The notes beneath the pieces were generated by a model. It had not been told where the DNA came from. It was given only the letters and a program-made list of their open reading frames with translations, and did no database searches. Both the position numbers and the translations under genes were made by a program. A stretch of 64,000 bases of DNA from Nocardioides sp. CER19. Lineage in GTDB: Bacteria > Actinomycetota > Actinomycetes > Propionibacteriales > Nocardioidaceae. This document shows, one piece after another, positions 52,767 through 61,249 of this stretch; the stretch's first letter is position 1, and every line of letters begins with the position of its first letter. Where the stretch lies: the NCBI RefSeq assembly GCF_029846275.1, contig NZ_JARVWS010000002.1, positions 1,116,001 to 1,180,000 on the forward strand. Reading direction: 5' to 3'.

Positions 52767-53270
52767 ATGGTTGTGGTTCGGAGTGACCCGTCTGCCGCAT
52801 GGAGCTTCGGCAGATACTTTACAGTCCTCGTCTTCATCGGGGCCACGGTCGTGGTTGCGTGCGCTGCCGCCACAGACTCGTCAGTCGATTTCACTCGTGG
52901 CATAGTCGCCGGAGCTGTACCGATCAGCGCGCTCCTGGGGTTTGGGTATTCTTGCTACTCGTACGGCAGATTCAAGAATGTCCGCTACGAGTTCGAGAAC
53001 GATGCTCTGCGGGTTTATATAGGGGATCGCTGTGTTCGTACGATTCCAAGAACCAGCATTCGATCGTTCAAGATGCGTTACATTGTCGATCGAAAATCCG
53101 TGCTACTTCAGATATACCCGCCGTCGTGGCCACGAGGGGTCGTGACATTCGAGAGTGATGCCGGTCGCAAGACGGTCGAACTAATGCCGTTGCTGCTCTG
53201 GGGGGAGCGCGCCTTCTTCGACGCCGACGCGAAGATGCGCGACGCAATCTTCGGCGGCGCAGTCAATTAG
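52767..53270 (+). CDS. Candidate immunity protein for RHS toxin 3 (membrane protein)
   Basis: This 167-aa protein has two N-terminal membrane helices (about 15-36 and 46-62) and a cytoplasmic beta-rich domain (VRYEFENDALRVYIGDR, RSFKMRYIVDRKSVLLQIYP) that recalls bacterial PH-like domains. It starts 5 bp after the RHS 3 stop codon, with AAGGTCG as ribosome site. A membrane-bound immunity protein would fit a toxin acting at or crossing the membrane. The role is inferred from position. Confidence 0.65.
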   Translation: MVVVRSDPSAAWSFGRYFTVLVFIGATVVVACAAATDSSVDFTRGIVAGAVPISALLGFGYSCYSYGRFKNVRYEFENDALRVYIGDRCVRTIPRTSIRSFKMRYIVDRKSVLLQIYPPSWPRGVVTFESDAGRKTVELMPLLLWGERAFFDADAKMRDAIFGGAVN

Positions 53271-53963
53271 CCGACACGCCGTGGACGCCCCGCGAGTAGG
53301 CGAGGCAGGGTTCGCACGCCGGTCGGCAGTAGGTAGACAGCGCGACGTACGCAGGGTGGAGCCTGCGCCTGGATCTGGGAACACGAGCGCCACGCGAATG
53401 CTGCTGATATCGCCAAGACCGCTGAGCGCATCGCGTCAGCGACCGGTAAACGCGCGAACCATATCCCGGGCAGCCGGACGGAACGACAATGTCAAGAACA
53501 TCAGAGGGCTTAGAACATCGCAGTCAGCTTCAAGACGACCATGGCCACGCTCGCGCCAACAAAACTGCAGTTTAAGCTCTACGTGCACGAGTCCACGACC
53601 ATCTCCCCACTGTTGAAGTGCTGATCGACCTTGCAGACATGCCCGAGTCTCGACCTTTCGCGCCTGATCACCATGACTTGGCGCGAGATCTGAGGGTACT
53701 AACGACTGTCGACTTGCTCGGCGGGCTCCGAACACCCGGCGCCCAGTACGCGGCGGCGGTTGCAGTGCTGGCCAACTTCGTGAGGCGCACGAGCGATCCG
53801 TGAGAGAAGGAGCGGCACTGTCCGCGCACTCTCGGCTCCTGCGGGGCAACGGCGCTCGACCCTCGGGTCGAAGAGTTCAAGGGTTTGCCATTCGACGCTG
53901 ACCCTCGGGTGGAAAGCGTGCGGCCTGATCCGTCGGCAGTCGCCGTCGGGAGCAGTGTCGAGT

Positions 53964-54013
53964 GCCGTCACGGCAGATGTCGTGACGTCGCCCCGTTTTC
54001 TGTTCTGTCGGGC
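53964..54013 (+). repeat. Second copy of the family B terminator module
   Basis: GCCGTCACGGCAGATGTCGT continues to GACG and then TTTTCTGTTCTGT, matching 44538-44586. No intact gene precedes it. It may mark where another small gene was lost. Confidence 0.55.
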
Positions 54014-54452
54014 GCGCACCGCTCAACCCGGCGATCCCTGCCTCATGAGCCTGCCGCCGCGCCTCTCCGCATGGGGTCAGCGGCGACGTCCACCCGACCG
54101 CCCTGCCGCGTCTGACCGACTGGTGCCCGGGTGGGGGAGGTGGTTGGAACCGCCGCGCAGCTGGGCAGCGCGCCAACGCGGGCGCCTGACTGGGGCTTTC
54201 GCGGCGGAGTGGCGCGGTGATCCGAGCCGAGTGCTCGTTCCCCAGCACACAGGTGGAGGCTTGTGAACCAAAACGTGTCAGCGCTCCGCTCTCCTGTTGC
54301 GCCGCCCATGCGCTTGATACCTGCGCGGGGCTAGCGGGGGGTGCACGGCGCGACCATGCGGAGGTTGAAACCGGGGCACAGGACGAAGGGGATCGAGTTC
54401 GACCTGCTGTCGATGGCGCCGAGGCGCTGCTCGGGTCCAGCCTCTCGCTGAG

Positions 54453-54495
54453 TGGTGGAGTTCCTCGGCGACCATCCGAGTCGCGAACTCCACCA
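54453..54495 (-). terminator. Long hairpin downstream of family B gene 2
   Basis: TGGTGGAGTTC ... GAACTCCACCA (11 bp perfect, extended by GCGAC/GTCGC after a 4-nt bulge) has loop CATCCGA. It lies 35-77 bp past the stop of the leftward gene at 54530 and could stop transcription from both sides. Confidence 0.6.
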
Positions 54496-54529
54496 TTCAG
54501 CAGCAGTCGACCGGACCTCGTCGGAACGG

Positions 54530-55015
54530 TCAGCCGCGAGCAACCTCGTCCGATCCGCACTCGCAGCGCTCATCGGTACTGAGCGGGATAGAGGCGACAT
54601 CCTCCAGCACGGATTCGTCGCCCTCGTCCAGCATGTCCAGCTGGTCGAGCGTCAGAACGGCGATCCATGCACCTGAAAGCTCCCACCACGTGCCGTCGCC
54701 ATCGTGAACGATGACGAACAACGGCGCGGCCGTCTCCGGCTTGCGGTTCACCTCTCTACCGCACCGGCCGCATGCCAGGAGACTTAGCGCGGTAGAGGGG
54801 GCGTCCATGAACACCGACTTGTCACCCTCGACCAACATATCGAGCTGTTCCGGCGTTAGCTCGGCGATCCATGCATCTGAAAGTGGGTACCACGTGCCGT
54901 CGCCATCGTGAACTACGACGAGCGAGGGCGTGGACGTGTCGGGCTGGGCCTTGTCTGCGTGTGAGGTCATGTCGTCGAAGGTGAGCGGCTCGCCGGTTTC
55001 CGCAATGCCGTCCAC
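54530..55015 (-). CDS. Family B protein with two tandem units
   Basis: This 161-aa protein contains two clear copies of the family B unit. Residues 31-80 have SLVVVHDGDGTWYPLSDAW and LTPEQLDMLVEGDKSVFMD. Residues 99-147 have LFVIVHDGDGTWWELSGAW and LTLDQLDMLDEGDESVLED. A Cys-containing linker (ACGRCGREVN) joins them, and the C-terminus has CECG. The single-unit relative is at 44204-44503. GTG 55015 or ATG 54970 may be the start, and neither has a strong Shine-Dalgarno site. No known family is recognised. Confidence 0.7.
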   Translation of the reverse strand: MDGIAETGEPLTFDDMTSHADKAQPDTSTPSLVVVHDGDGTWYPLSDAWIAELTPEQLDMLVEGDKSVFMDAPSTALSLLACGRCGREVNRKPETAAPLFVIVHDGDGTWWELSGAWIAVLTLDQLDMLDEGDESVLEDVASIPLSTDERCECGSDEVARG

Positions 55016-55531
55016 CTCGGGCGCTGGCCTAGGCCCGCGAACGCGCTGTACGAGGTCGGGCGATGCGGTCGATCGCTGGGAATCGGTGACGCTGCCGAGG
55101 GCTTTCGCGGTACGGCTGACGGCCTGAGGGTCGTGCGGGCACGGCGGCTCCGGGCTTGCTGGAGGTCCGCGGGACCGTCGCCACGGGACGAGAAGGGCTC
55201 AGCATGGCTCGTCCGCTGCGATCGACGCGGCAATCGAGGGACTCGCAACACTCAGCGCTCTTGACGCAGGGTCGCGACCGGCGCTTGCGGGTGACCGCCT
55301 TGGGGGCAAGACACACCGTCGCCAACGTGCAAACGGCTATACCCCCGGCCGCCTTGTCAAGGCTCAGAACAAACGGTAGCAACGGGCGGGTCGCTCCAAA
55401 CGTAGAGGTTCCAACAGAGCCGCCAACAGATCGAGGATCTGCCACTACGACAGATACGTCCTCAGATCGGTCATCGACCTGTCCAAGAGATCGCGGAGCC
55501 GGGCATTCGAGCCAAGCTGCGAAGCTCGGCT
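55016..55531. other. Intergenic, no gene recognised
   Basis: The frames here have no recognisable product. The boundary with the glycosyltransferase fragment near 55532 may be a recombination junction. Confidence 0.4.
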
Positions 55532-55825
55532 CGTAGCGCACGCGCCAACCGGCCTCGACCAGCGCTGATCCTGCGGCACTGGTGGCCCGGCGCTGTCGCA
55601 GGCTGCCTGGTCAGCCGGACCATGCGCCGCGCCGCTGTCACCGCCCTGGTCGTCGACGCCATCGTCGCGGCCACTGTCGGCCGGCCTCTCAGCGACCCCG
55701 ACTCGCCCGCCCTCGGCATCATCGCCAGCTGGGCCGGACGCCGCCTCGACGACCTCGCCTACGGCAGCGGTCTCTGGATGGGCGCCGTCCGCCACCGGGC
55801 CTGGGCCGCTCTCGAGGTGCCATGA
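55532..55825 (+). pseudogene. 3' fragment of a glycosyltransferase (MftF-like)
   Basis: The frame reads RPALILRHWWPGAVAGCLVS, then the strongly patterned end GRRLDDLAYGSGLWMGAVRH followed by RAWAALEV. This resembles the C-terminal end of mycofactocin-type glycosyltransferases. The catalytic domain is absent upstream. The identification rests on a short segment. The stop codon overlaps the ATG of the next small gene. Confidence 0.45.
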
Positions 55826-56055
55826 AGCAGCGGTGGTTGATCACAAGCCAACACGGTCGGTGGGTGACCGAGGGCGACCATCGTTTCGTGCCTACGCCCG
55901 TCGCCCATGCCAAGACCATGGGAACGATGCTCACCGCTCGCGGCATGCGGACCCTTAACGGGGGCACCATCACCGCGACCAACGTATCGGGCCCCGACGT
56001 GGCCATCACCTACGTGACCTATAGCGAACGAGCGCATCTGACTCCGTCACACTGA
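55822..56055 (+). CDS. Small hypothetical protein
   Basis: This 77-aa protein reads MKQRWLITSQHGRWVTEGDH and then ATNVSGPDVAITYVTYSE. It is a compact, Thr-rich beta-type sequence without known motif. The ATG overlaps the stop of the glycosyltransferase fragment (ATGA), which suggests an inherited operon arrangement. It lies between that fragment and the integrase genes. A weak hairpin (CCGAGG ... CCTCGG) follows near 56083. Confidence 0.45.
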   Translation: MKQRWLITSQHGRWVTEGDHRFVPTPVAHAKTMGTMLTARGMRTLNGGTITATNVSGPDVAITYVTYSERAHLTPSH

Positions 56056-56225
56056 CAGCGGGTTCGCGACATACGGCTAGGGCGCCCCGAGGTCATTCCC
56101 TCGGTCGGCCCTTGGTCTGAGAAGGTCCCACGCCAGACTTGGCTGCCTTCGCGGCGCTTCCAGTTGGGCGAGGTAACGGCCCCAGCGCCTTGGGGGCGGT
56201 TTGCGGCAAGGTTTCCTATCCGAAT

Positions 56226-57242
56226 CTATGCGGCCCCCGGCGACGTGTTCTGGCGCAGAGACGCCGGCGCGGGGAGTTGCAGTGTGGCCACTGCCTCGCG
56301 CATCTTGATGGCCGGTCGGCGGTCATAGAGGGCCGTCGTGGCGGGGTTGGTGTGCCCGACAATCTTCGCCACCAAGACCAGGTCCACGTCCGCGAGGAGC
56401 GTCGTGATCACGAAGCGGCGGAAGTCGTGGGGCGTGATGTGCTCGAAGCCCGCCTCGAGTGCGCGCGCTTGCACCATCTTCCATGCCTGATGCGTGCTAA
56501 GCGGTCCTCGATCCAGGAGCGGGCGAACCCGCGACATAGGCACGAATAGGGGTCCGGTCTTCCGGCCGCGGAGTTCGAGCCAACGGCTGAGTCCGGCAAC
56601 TGCTGTCGGATGCAGCCAAGCGTCGCGGGGCTTGCCCGACTTGGTGTGGCGCAGCCAAATCCGGCGTTCGTCGAGGTGCACGTCGATGAGGTCGACCTGG
56701 GTGAGCTCATCGCCGCGCGCGGCCGTGCTCGCGAGCGCGAGAAGGAGCGCCACGTCGCGGATGCGCGTCGTCGGGGAGCCTGAGCCGTGCTCGCAGGTCC
56801 GGATGATGCGCACCACATCGGCCTCGCTAAGGAAGTGTCCGGGCTGCGGCAGCTCCACCCCGGCGGCGATCTCGAAGGTCTGCGCGGCACGGCACTCCGC
56901 GTGCGTGATGAGGCCGACCTCCCGGCAGCAGTCGATCATCACCCGTAAGGCCGAGGCGTCCTTAGCGACGGTGCGGCGGGAGTACCCGTGGGCAGCCACG
57001 CTTCGGATCATCGACGTGGCAAGGCGTCGATCGACGGTCTCCCAGGGAAACGATTCGAGGCTGTGGCTGCCCTTCGTGAAGGTCTTTACGACGCGGTTAA
57101 GCCCGCCGGCCATGGTGCGTAGGCTCTCCGGCTTGGGGTAGCCGGCACGAAACTCTGCTAGCGCCTCGGCGCGCAGGTTGGTCGTCCGGCCGAGTTCTTC
57201 GGCCGCATCGGGGCTAAGGAGCCGTAGCTCGGGACTGTTCAT
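56226..57242 (-). CDS. Tyrosine recombinase/integrase
   Basis: This 338-aa protein has all catalytic residues of the tyrosine recombinases: Arg176 (AARGDEL), Lys in KSGKPR (201-206), His272 and Arg275 (HDFRR), His297 (GHTNP) and Tyr306 (YDRR). The N-terminal SAM-like domain (about 25-125) is present. It overlaps the upstream recombinase by 4 bp and is surely co-translated with it. It probably carries out integration and excision of the element to its right. Confidence 0.92.
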   Translation of the reverse strand: MNSPELRLLSPDAAEELGRTTNLRAEALAEFRAGYPKPESLRTMAGGLNRVVKTFTKGSHSLESFPWETVDRRLATSMIRSVAAHGYSRRTVAKDASALRVMIDCCREVGLITHAECRAAQTFEIAAGVELPQPGHFLSEADVVRIIRTCEHGSGSPTTRIRDVALLLALASTAARGDELTQVDLIDVHLDERRIWLRHTKSGKPRDAWLHPTAVAGLSRWLELRGRKTGPLFVPMSRVRPLLDRGPLSTHQAWKMVQARALEAGFEHITPHDFRRFVITTLLADVDLVLVAKIVGHTNPATTALYDRRPAIKMREAVATLQLPAPASLRQNTSPGAA

Positions 57243-58501
57243 GCTGCGGTTCCGCTCTGCGGGCCCTCGCTGGGCGACCCGTCGGTGTCGGTCCCGAGCG
57301 AGTCAAATACCGGGATAGCAAGTGTGCTGATCGCCTCCCGTTCCTCGTCGGCGCCGCGCAGGTCGTAGATCATGGTGCTCTGGACCTTGGCGTGGTTGAC
57401 GAGCCTGCTGACCAGGACGGCGTCGTTCTGCCGCAGTAGCTGCGTTACGAAGCTGCGGCGGAAGTCATGCGAGCGGAAGCCGGTCACACCGGCTTCCTCT
57501 GCTCGCGATCGGATCATCTCTTGGATCGTCTCGGTCGACAGCGGGCCGTATCGGGCTGGCTGGGTGAGTGACGTAAAGAGAGCCCCTGGATGTGTGCCTC
57601 GGAGTCGCAGCCATTCTTCGAGGTAGGGCACGACGTCAGGATGGAGGTAGATCCGGTGGTCGCGCTTATTCTTGGTGAATCGCAGCAGGATGCTCTCGTC
57701 CTCGCGGTTCCAGTCTGCAAGCCGTGCCTGTGACATTTCGATGCTGCGGATGCCGCTGGTACAGAACAGGGCGATCATGGCGGTGTTCCGTGCGCGGGCT
57801 CGCTCCGTGCCCATGGTGCTGGCACAGCGCAGCAATCGCTCCACGTCGGCCGGACTCAGGCGTCGCCTCTGAGTCGATGCCCCGGGGGCGACGGTGTAGA
57901 GCTCGTCAAAGAGCAGGTCCAGCCGCTCGACGCTGAGGAGTTCGACGTTACGGCACTGCTGGAGGACGCGTCGGATGACGGAGATCATGTCGTTTCGAGT
58001 GGACTGCGACTCATAGCGCGAGTAAACAAGGCGGCGGAAGGCGCCGGCTTGGCGGGCGGTCAGATGGTGGATGGGCACCGCACGAACCTCGTCCATCGTC
58101 ATCGAGCCCAGCGTCACGTTCGCCATGAGCTCATAGGAGCGGCGGACCTTGGTGCGGAAGTGGTCGCGGGACGGTCCGGGCTTGCACCGGTCCATTGCAA
58201 GGTCAATCGGATGCTCGCCCGGCCCGAGGGTGAGGATGGCCTTCTGATCTGGGTCGCACCAGTCCGACGGCCTGCTTGGACCCGAACCTGCGGTCGTTCG
58301 GGTCCGAGTTGCCGTTGAATGTCTCTTAGCCGCGGCAGCGAGCAGCACCTCGAAGTCGTCGGGCTGGGGTTCCTCAGACGACGTGGTCGCGCCAGACCGC
58401 GAGTGCCCCAGCGCATCGGCGACCACCGGGGCCGAGGCGGTAGCCGTCGGGGCGTTCATGTGGGTCTGGGCAGGCTGCCCCGCGGGGCACATGTTCTTCA
58501 C
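57239..58501 (-). CDS. Tyrosine recombinase/integrase (larger partner)
   Basis: This protein of about 420 aa has a long N-terminal extension and a complete catalytic domain: Arg in SGIRSIE, HDFRR, NHAKVQ (His at the third conserved position) and the nucleophile in MIYDLRG. The frame is open to 58576, but the first codons would lie in an inverted repeat (58542-58573). I therefore prefer the GTG at 58501, which has AGAAGAG upstream; 58459 is also possible. Overlapping pairs of recombinases are known from some integrative elements, where both are needed. Confidence 0.88.
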   Translation of the reverse strand: MKNMCPAGQPAQTHMNAPTATASAPVVADALGHSRSGATTSSEEPQPDDFEVLLAAAAKRHSTATRTRTTAGSGPSRPSDWCDPDQKAILTLGPGEHPIDLAMDRCKPGPSRDHFRTKVRRSYELMANVTLGSMTMDEVRAVPIHHLTARQAGAFRRLVYSRYESQSTRNDMISVIRRVLQQCRNVELLSVERLDLLFDELYTVAPGASTQRRRLSPADVERLLRCASTMGTERARARNTAMIALFCTSGIRSIEMSQARLADWNREDESILLRFTKNKRDHRIYLHPDVVPYLEEWLRLRGTHPGALFTSLTQPARYGPLSTETIQEMIRSRAEEAGVTGFRSHDFRRSFVTQLLRQNDAVLVSRLVNHAKVQSTMIYDLRGADEEREAISTLAIPVFDSLGTDTDGSPSEGPQSGTAA

Positions 58502-58541
58502 GGTAGTTCTCTTCTCACCGGTTGAACCCGGTCGATCGTTG

Positions 58542-58573
58542 AAGGGGACGGGAATAGCTCTTCCCGTGCCCTT
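58542..58573. repeat. Inverted repeat upstream of the recombinase pair
   Basis: AAGGGGACGGGAA and TTCCCGTGCCCTT form a 12-of-13-bp stem around TAGCTC just upstream of the recombinase operon. It may be a recombinase-binding or regulatory site, or a terminator for leftward transcription entering the operon. Confidence 0.5.
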
Positions 58574-58821
58574 CACCGCTCACCTTGAGCGATAGCCGGG
58601 ACAGTCCGCAGCCCTACCGGCCGACGCAATCGACGCCGCCGGAACAGCAGAAAGGTGCCCTAGTACGGCTCGCTCGAGAGGGCGGAGAGCCGGTATCTGC
58701 CGGTCGACGCTGCCCCTGCCGGCCGCTACCGACGGTGGGGATTCATGGACTCTGACATGCCCCATCGGACGACGTCGCCTGACCGTGACCGGCCCCGGCT
58801 CCCGCCCGCTGGGGCCGAGTG

Positions 58822-59256
58822 ATGCGGGGGGCGATTCAGACCTGGGCGCGGCACTACCAAGCCCCGTGGCGCGAGCGTGCGGCTGACCGGGATCTCGACT
58901 ATTGGCTGCGGGTGGCGGCCCTCGCGTTCGGTCACCACGGCGCCAACGGGCACGCGCCCTTCCGGGCAGGGGAGGTCGGTCGACTCCTCGGCACGGTCGA
59001 CGTCGCGACCGGTGAGCTGCATCCGTTGGACCGTGGGTCTGTCCAGCGAGCCATTCGGACGGCCATCGCTCGAGGATTCTTGGCACCACAATCCGGATCC
59101 CGCTGTCTCGTCGTGCCTCCCCACGCCGTCACCGGCGGTCTAGGGGAGTCGGGCGAGTGCCCGAACTGTGAACCGTCGAGCCACGCGCCGCCGGCCGTCC
59201 GGAGAGGTCGGGCGACACCGCCGCAACGAACGGACGGACGTCGTGAAGAGGCATGA
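58822..59256 (+). CDS. Small phage/element protein, winged-helix-like
   Basis: This 144-aa protein has an N-terminal half DLDYWLRVAALAFGHHGANG with RAGEVGRLLG and GSVQRAIRTAIARGFLAPQS, which looks like a small winged helix of the type common in actinobacterial mobile elements. A low-complexity tail with CPNC follows. The GTG-ATG pair at 58819 offers two starts. It is divergent from the recombinase pair, so an excision or copy-control role is possible. Confidence 0.5.
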   Translation: MRGAIQTWARHYQAPWRERAADRDLDYWLRVAALAFGHHGANGHAPFRAGEVGRLLGTVDVATGELHPLDRGSVQRAIRTAIARGFLAPQSGSRCLVVPPHAVTGGLGESGECPNCEPSSHAPPAVRRGRATPPQRTDGRREEA

Positions 59257-59654
59257 GGCGCCCACCTGCATGTGGAGCGGTGGGCGCTCGGTGCCCACCG
59301 TGAGGGCATCAGGCGCCCACGTGACCCAGGGCTGACCAGCGCAAATGCATCACCCTTCTAAGAGTCTTCTCAACAGCAGTTCGATGCCTTCGGCGGATGC
59401 AGGCGTTCGACGCCAACTGGGCTGCCATAGCCGCTTCCGGTCTGAATCGGTCAAGCCGAAGGCGGCCATTCGCGGGTAGCGCGCCGACCCTGTACGTCGA
59501 TGCGCATGCTCTCGAACACCGGCATGCGGAGAATGAGGCCGATCGCTTGGTGCGCAGCCGTTCCTCCGCAGGTCTCGCGTCTTGTCCGAATGCCGTGCCG
59601 CCCAAGCACACGATGCGTGGACGTCCATTCAGGCTGGTCCGGCGCGTGCCGCAC
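59257..59654. other. Intergenic, no gene recognised
   Basis: There is no recognisable gene here. A minus-strand frame near 59451-59654 (GRHGIRTRRETCGG) has some coding character but no match I know. Confidence 0.35.
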
Positions 59655-59990
59655 TTAACCGTCGACCCTCGGCCGGAATCGATGCCTCACGGGCTGCTGT
59701 GGTCGGATCCCAAGTGCGCGCATCTGGCCGCCGGTCAGGCTGCTCCTGACGGGGCCGTCGTGGAGCAGCTCTTGCGCCGCATACAGGGCATCCGCTGACT
59801 CCACCGGCCGCCGACGGTCCGGGCCGAGCCGGATCCAATACGTCTGAGGCGTCTCGCCGTTGATTCCCAGCGCGCGAATCTGAGTGCCGGTCAGGTTCGC
59901 CTTGACCTTGCTTTGGTTGGCCAGCACATCGTCCGCCGCCCGGGCCACTGCCCCACGGTCGGTCGGGTCGATCCGCCGAATGGATTCCAT
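59655..59990 (-). CDS. LTxxQxRALGI repeat protein 1
   Basis: This 111-aa protein is built from two copies of a unit of about 45 residues. Residues 18-56 carry ADDVLANQSKVKANLTGTQI and RALGINGETPQTYWIRLG. Residues 66-105 carry LYAAQELLHDGPVRSSLTGG and QMRALGIRPQQPVRHRF. A full paralogue with the same layout lies at 60779-61111. CTGGAGAG precedes the ATG at 59990, and CTAGAGTC, 49 bp upstream, is shared with the paralogue. The function is unknown. Confidence 0.7.
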   Translation of the reverse strand: MESIRRIDPTDRGAVARAADDVLANQSKVKANLTGTQIRALGINGETPQTYWIRLGPDRRRPVESADALYAAQELLHDGPVRSSLTGGQMRALGIRPQQPVRHRFRPRVDG

Positions 59991-60038
59991 CGTGCTCTCC
60001 AGGTCCGAGTGTGTGGCCGCCACGCGGGATCACAGTCA

Positions 60039-60046
60039 GACTCTAG
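60039..60046 (-). promoter_or_regulatory. Shared promoter element of repeat protein 1
   Basis: CTAGAGTC (minus strand; contains TAGAGT, a fair -10 element) lies 49 bp before the start codon. The same octamer is 48 bp before the paralogue at 60779-61111, and both leaders contain TCTGGAGA- or CCTGGAGA-type ribosome sites. Confidence 0.5.
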
Positions 60047-60212
60047 GCGTGCTGCTGTCTCTTCGGTCGAGCCACGGCCGCGTCTGTCGTTCGCTCGTTT
60101 CCGCGGCGAAGGCGCATTCCGAGGTCGCACTTCCATCTGGCGGACCAGGCGAGTCTCTTCGGGGAGCGCTCGTCGGCCTCAGCTAACAGGAGGCCCGGGG
60201 CCGCTCCAGCGA

Positions 60213-60531
60213 TCATGGTTCCCGCCCCCAAGTGCGATGCCCCTCGGCGATCCACTCTTTGCCCTCGGACTCCTCAGCACCCAGTCCACGTCGTCGGGGA
60301 CCTTCGATGACGACCAGCTCGGCACTGTCTCCCCAGGCTGCTGGTCCAAGCCCTTCCGCGCACGACGCGAGCAAAGGATGGGTCCGGTCGCGGCGGAGAA
60401 GATGATGGGCATCGGGCCAGTCGAGACGCGGTCGTCCCGGCGGCGCCGCGATCCCTCTGAGGACGAGCCAGTCTCGGGGCCTCGTCCGAGAGGGCGTAGC
60501 CGCCGTAGCGCTGGTTGATGACGATCTTCAC
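60213..60531 (-). pseudogene. Phage-type conserved protein (MKIVIN family), frameshifted
   Basis: With the strong Shine-Dalgarno AAGGAGG, a GTG at 60531 opens MKIVINQRYGGYALSDEA, the start of a small protein frequent in phages and mobile elements. The expected C-terminal parts follow in other frames: PDDVDWVL, then EGKEWIAEGHRTWGREP ending at 60213. At least two frame changes separate them, so the gene is broken. Confidence 0.65.
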
Positions 60532-60778
60532 GATGCTGCGCCTCCTTGGGAGATGGAGGTGCAGGCCAGCGCCGGTCGGCTGGAGTGCCGCATCGCGGTC
60601 CGCGAGTTCCATTGCGACCGTGCGTCCGGTGGCTGAGGGCGCGGGACTTTGCTCAGAGACCCAGCCTGCCGATCGGCACGACGGCAGAGGCTGGAAGATA
60701 CCGTTGCCGGGGCGCGTGAGAGAGGCAGGGATCGACCAACGCGACCGATCGGCCCTCCGCGGTCGGCGGGGATGGAGG

Positions 60779-61111
60779 TCAGCGTGACTTCTTGATGCGG
60801 AGCCGATGTCGCGGGGGCGTCTCTGGCTGGATGCCGAGGGCACGCCTCTGGCCGCTGGTCAGGCCGATCTTCCACGGGCCGGCGTGGATCATCTCGCTCG
60901 CGGCCTGCAGCACCTCGGGCGACACGAGCTGGCCGGGACGTATCTGGCCAAGCGGAAATCGATACTTCGGAGGGGTCTCGGGCGTGATGCCGAGGGCGCG
61001 CCGTTGCCCAGAGGTCAGGCCGATCCTGACCCTGCTCTGGTCGGCGAGCATGTCCGCTGCAGCCCGCATCACGTCGTCAGGGTCCGGGGCGCTGCGCCGA
61101 GTGGGCTCCAT
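60779..61111 (-). CDS. LTxxQxRALGI repeat protein 2
   Basis: This 110-aa paralogue of 59655-59990 has the same two units: AADMLADQSRVRIGLTSGQR plus RALGITPETPPKYRFPLG, and ASEMIHAGPWKIGLTSGQRR plus ALGIQPETPPRHRL. Its two units are more alike than those of protein 1, so it may be nearer the ancestral form. It begins MEPTRRSAPDPDD at 61111 with TCTGGAGA upstream. No known domain is recognised. A peptide- or nucleic-acid-binding helical repeat is only a guess. Confidence 0.72.
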   Translation of the reverse strand: MEPTRRSAPDPDDVMRAAADMLADQSRVRIGLTSGQRRALGITPETPPKYRFPLGQIRPGQLVSPEVLQAASEMIHAGPWKIGLTSGQRRALGIQPETPPRHRLRIKKSR

Positions 61112-61158
61112 GGTGTTCTCCAGATCCGACCGCGGGGTCGTGCTTGATGCGACAGGTC

Positions 61159-61166
61159 GACTCTAG
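61159..61166 (-). promoter_or_regulatory. Shared promoter element of repeat protein 2
   Basis: CTAGAGTC lies 48 bp before the start codon, at the same place as in the paralogue. Confidence 0.5.
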
Positions 61167-61249
61167 GTCGGCAGGCTCATCGGATCCATCGGCTTCGCGA
61201 GCGAGTCTCGAGTCAGCTCGTGCGGGGCCGGTGCTCGACGGCCATGCGG

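Larger units (their letters stand above)
53271..54529. other. Long intergenic stretch, largely degenerate
   Basis: I find no convincing gene in these 1.26 kb. A 61-residue frame at 53618-53803 (RVLTTVDLLGGLRTPGAQYA) could be a remnant. A related copy of the family B terminator module lies at 53964-54013, and a long hairpin lies near 54453. Decayed accessory DNA is the likeliest content. Confidence 0.45.
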
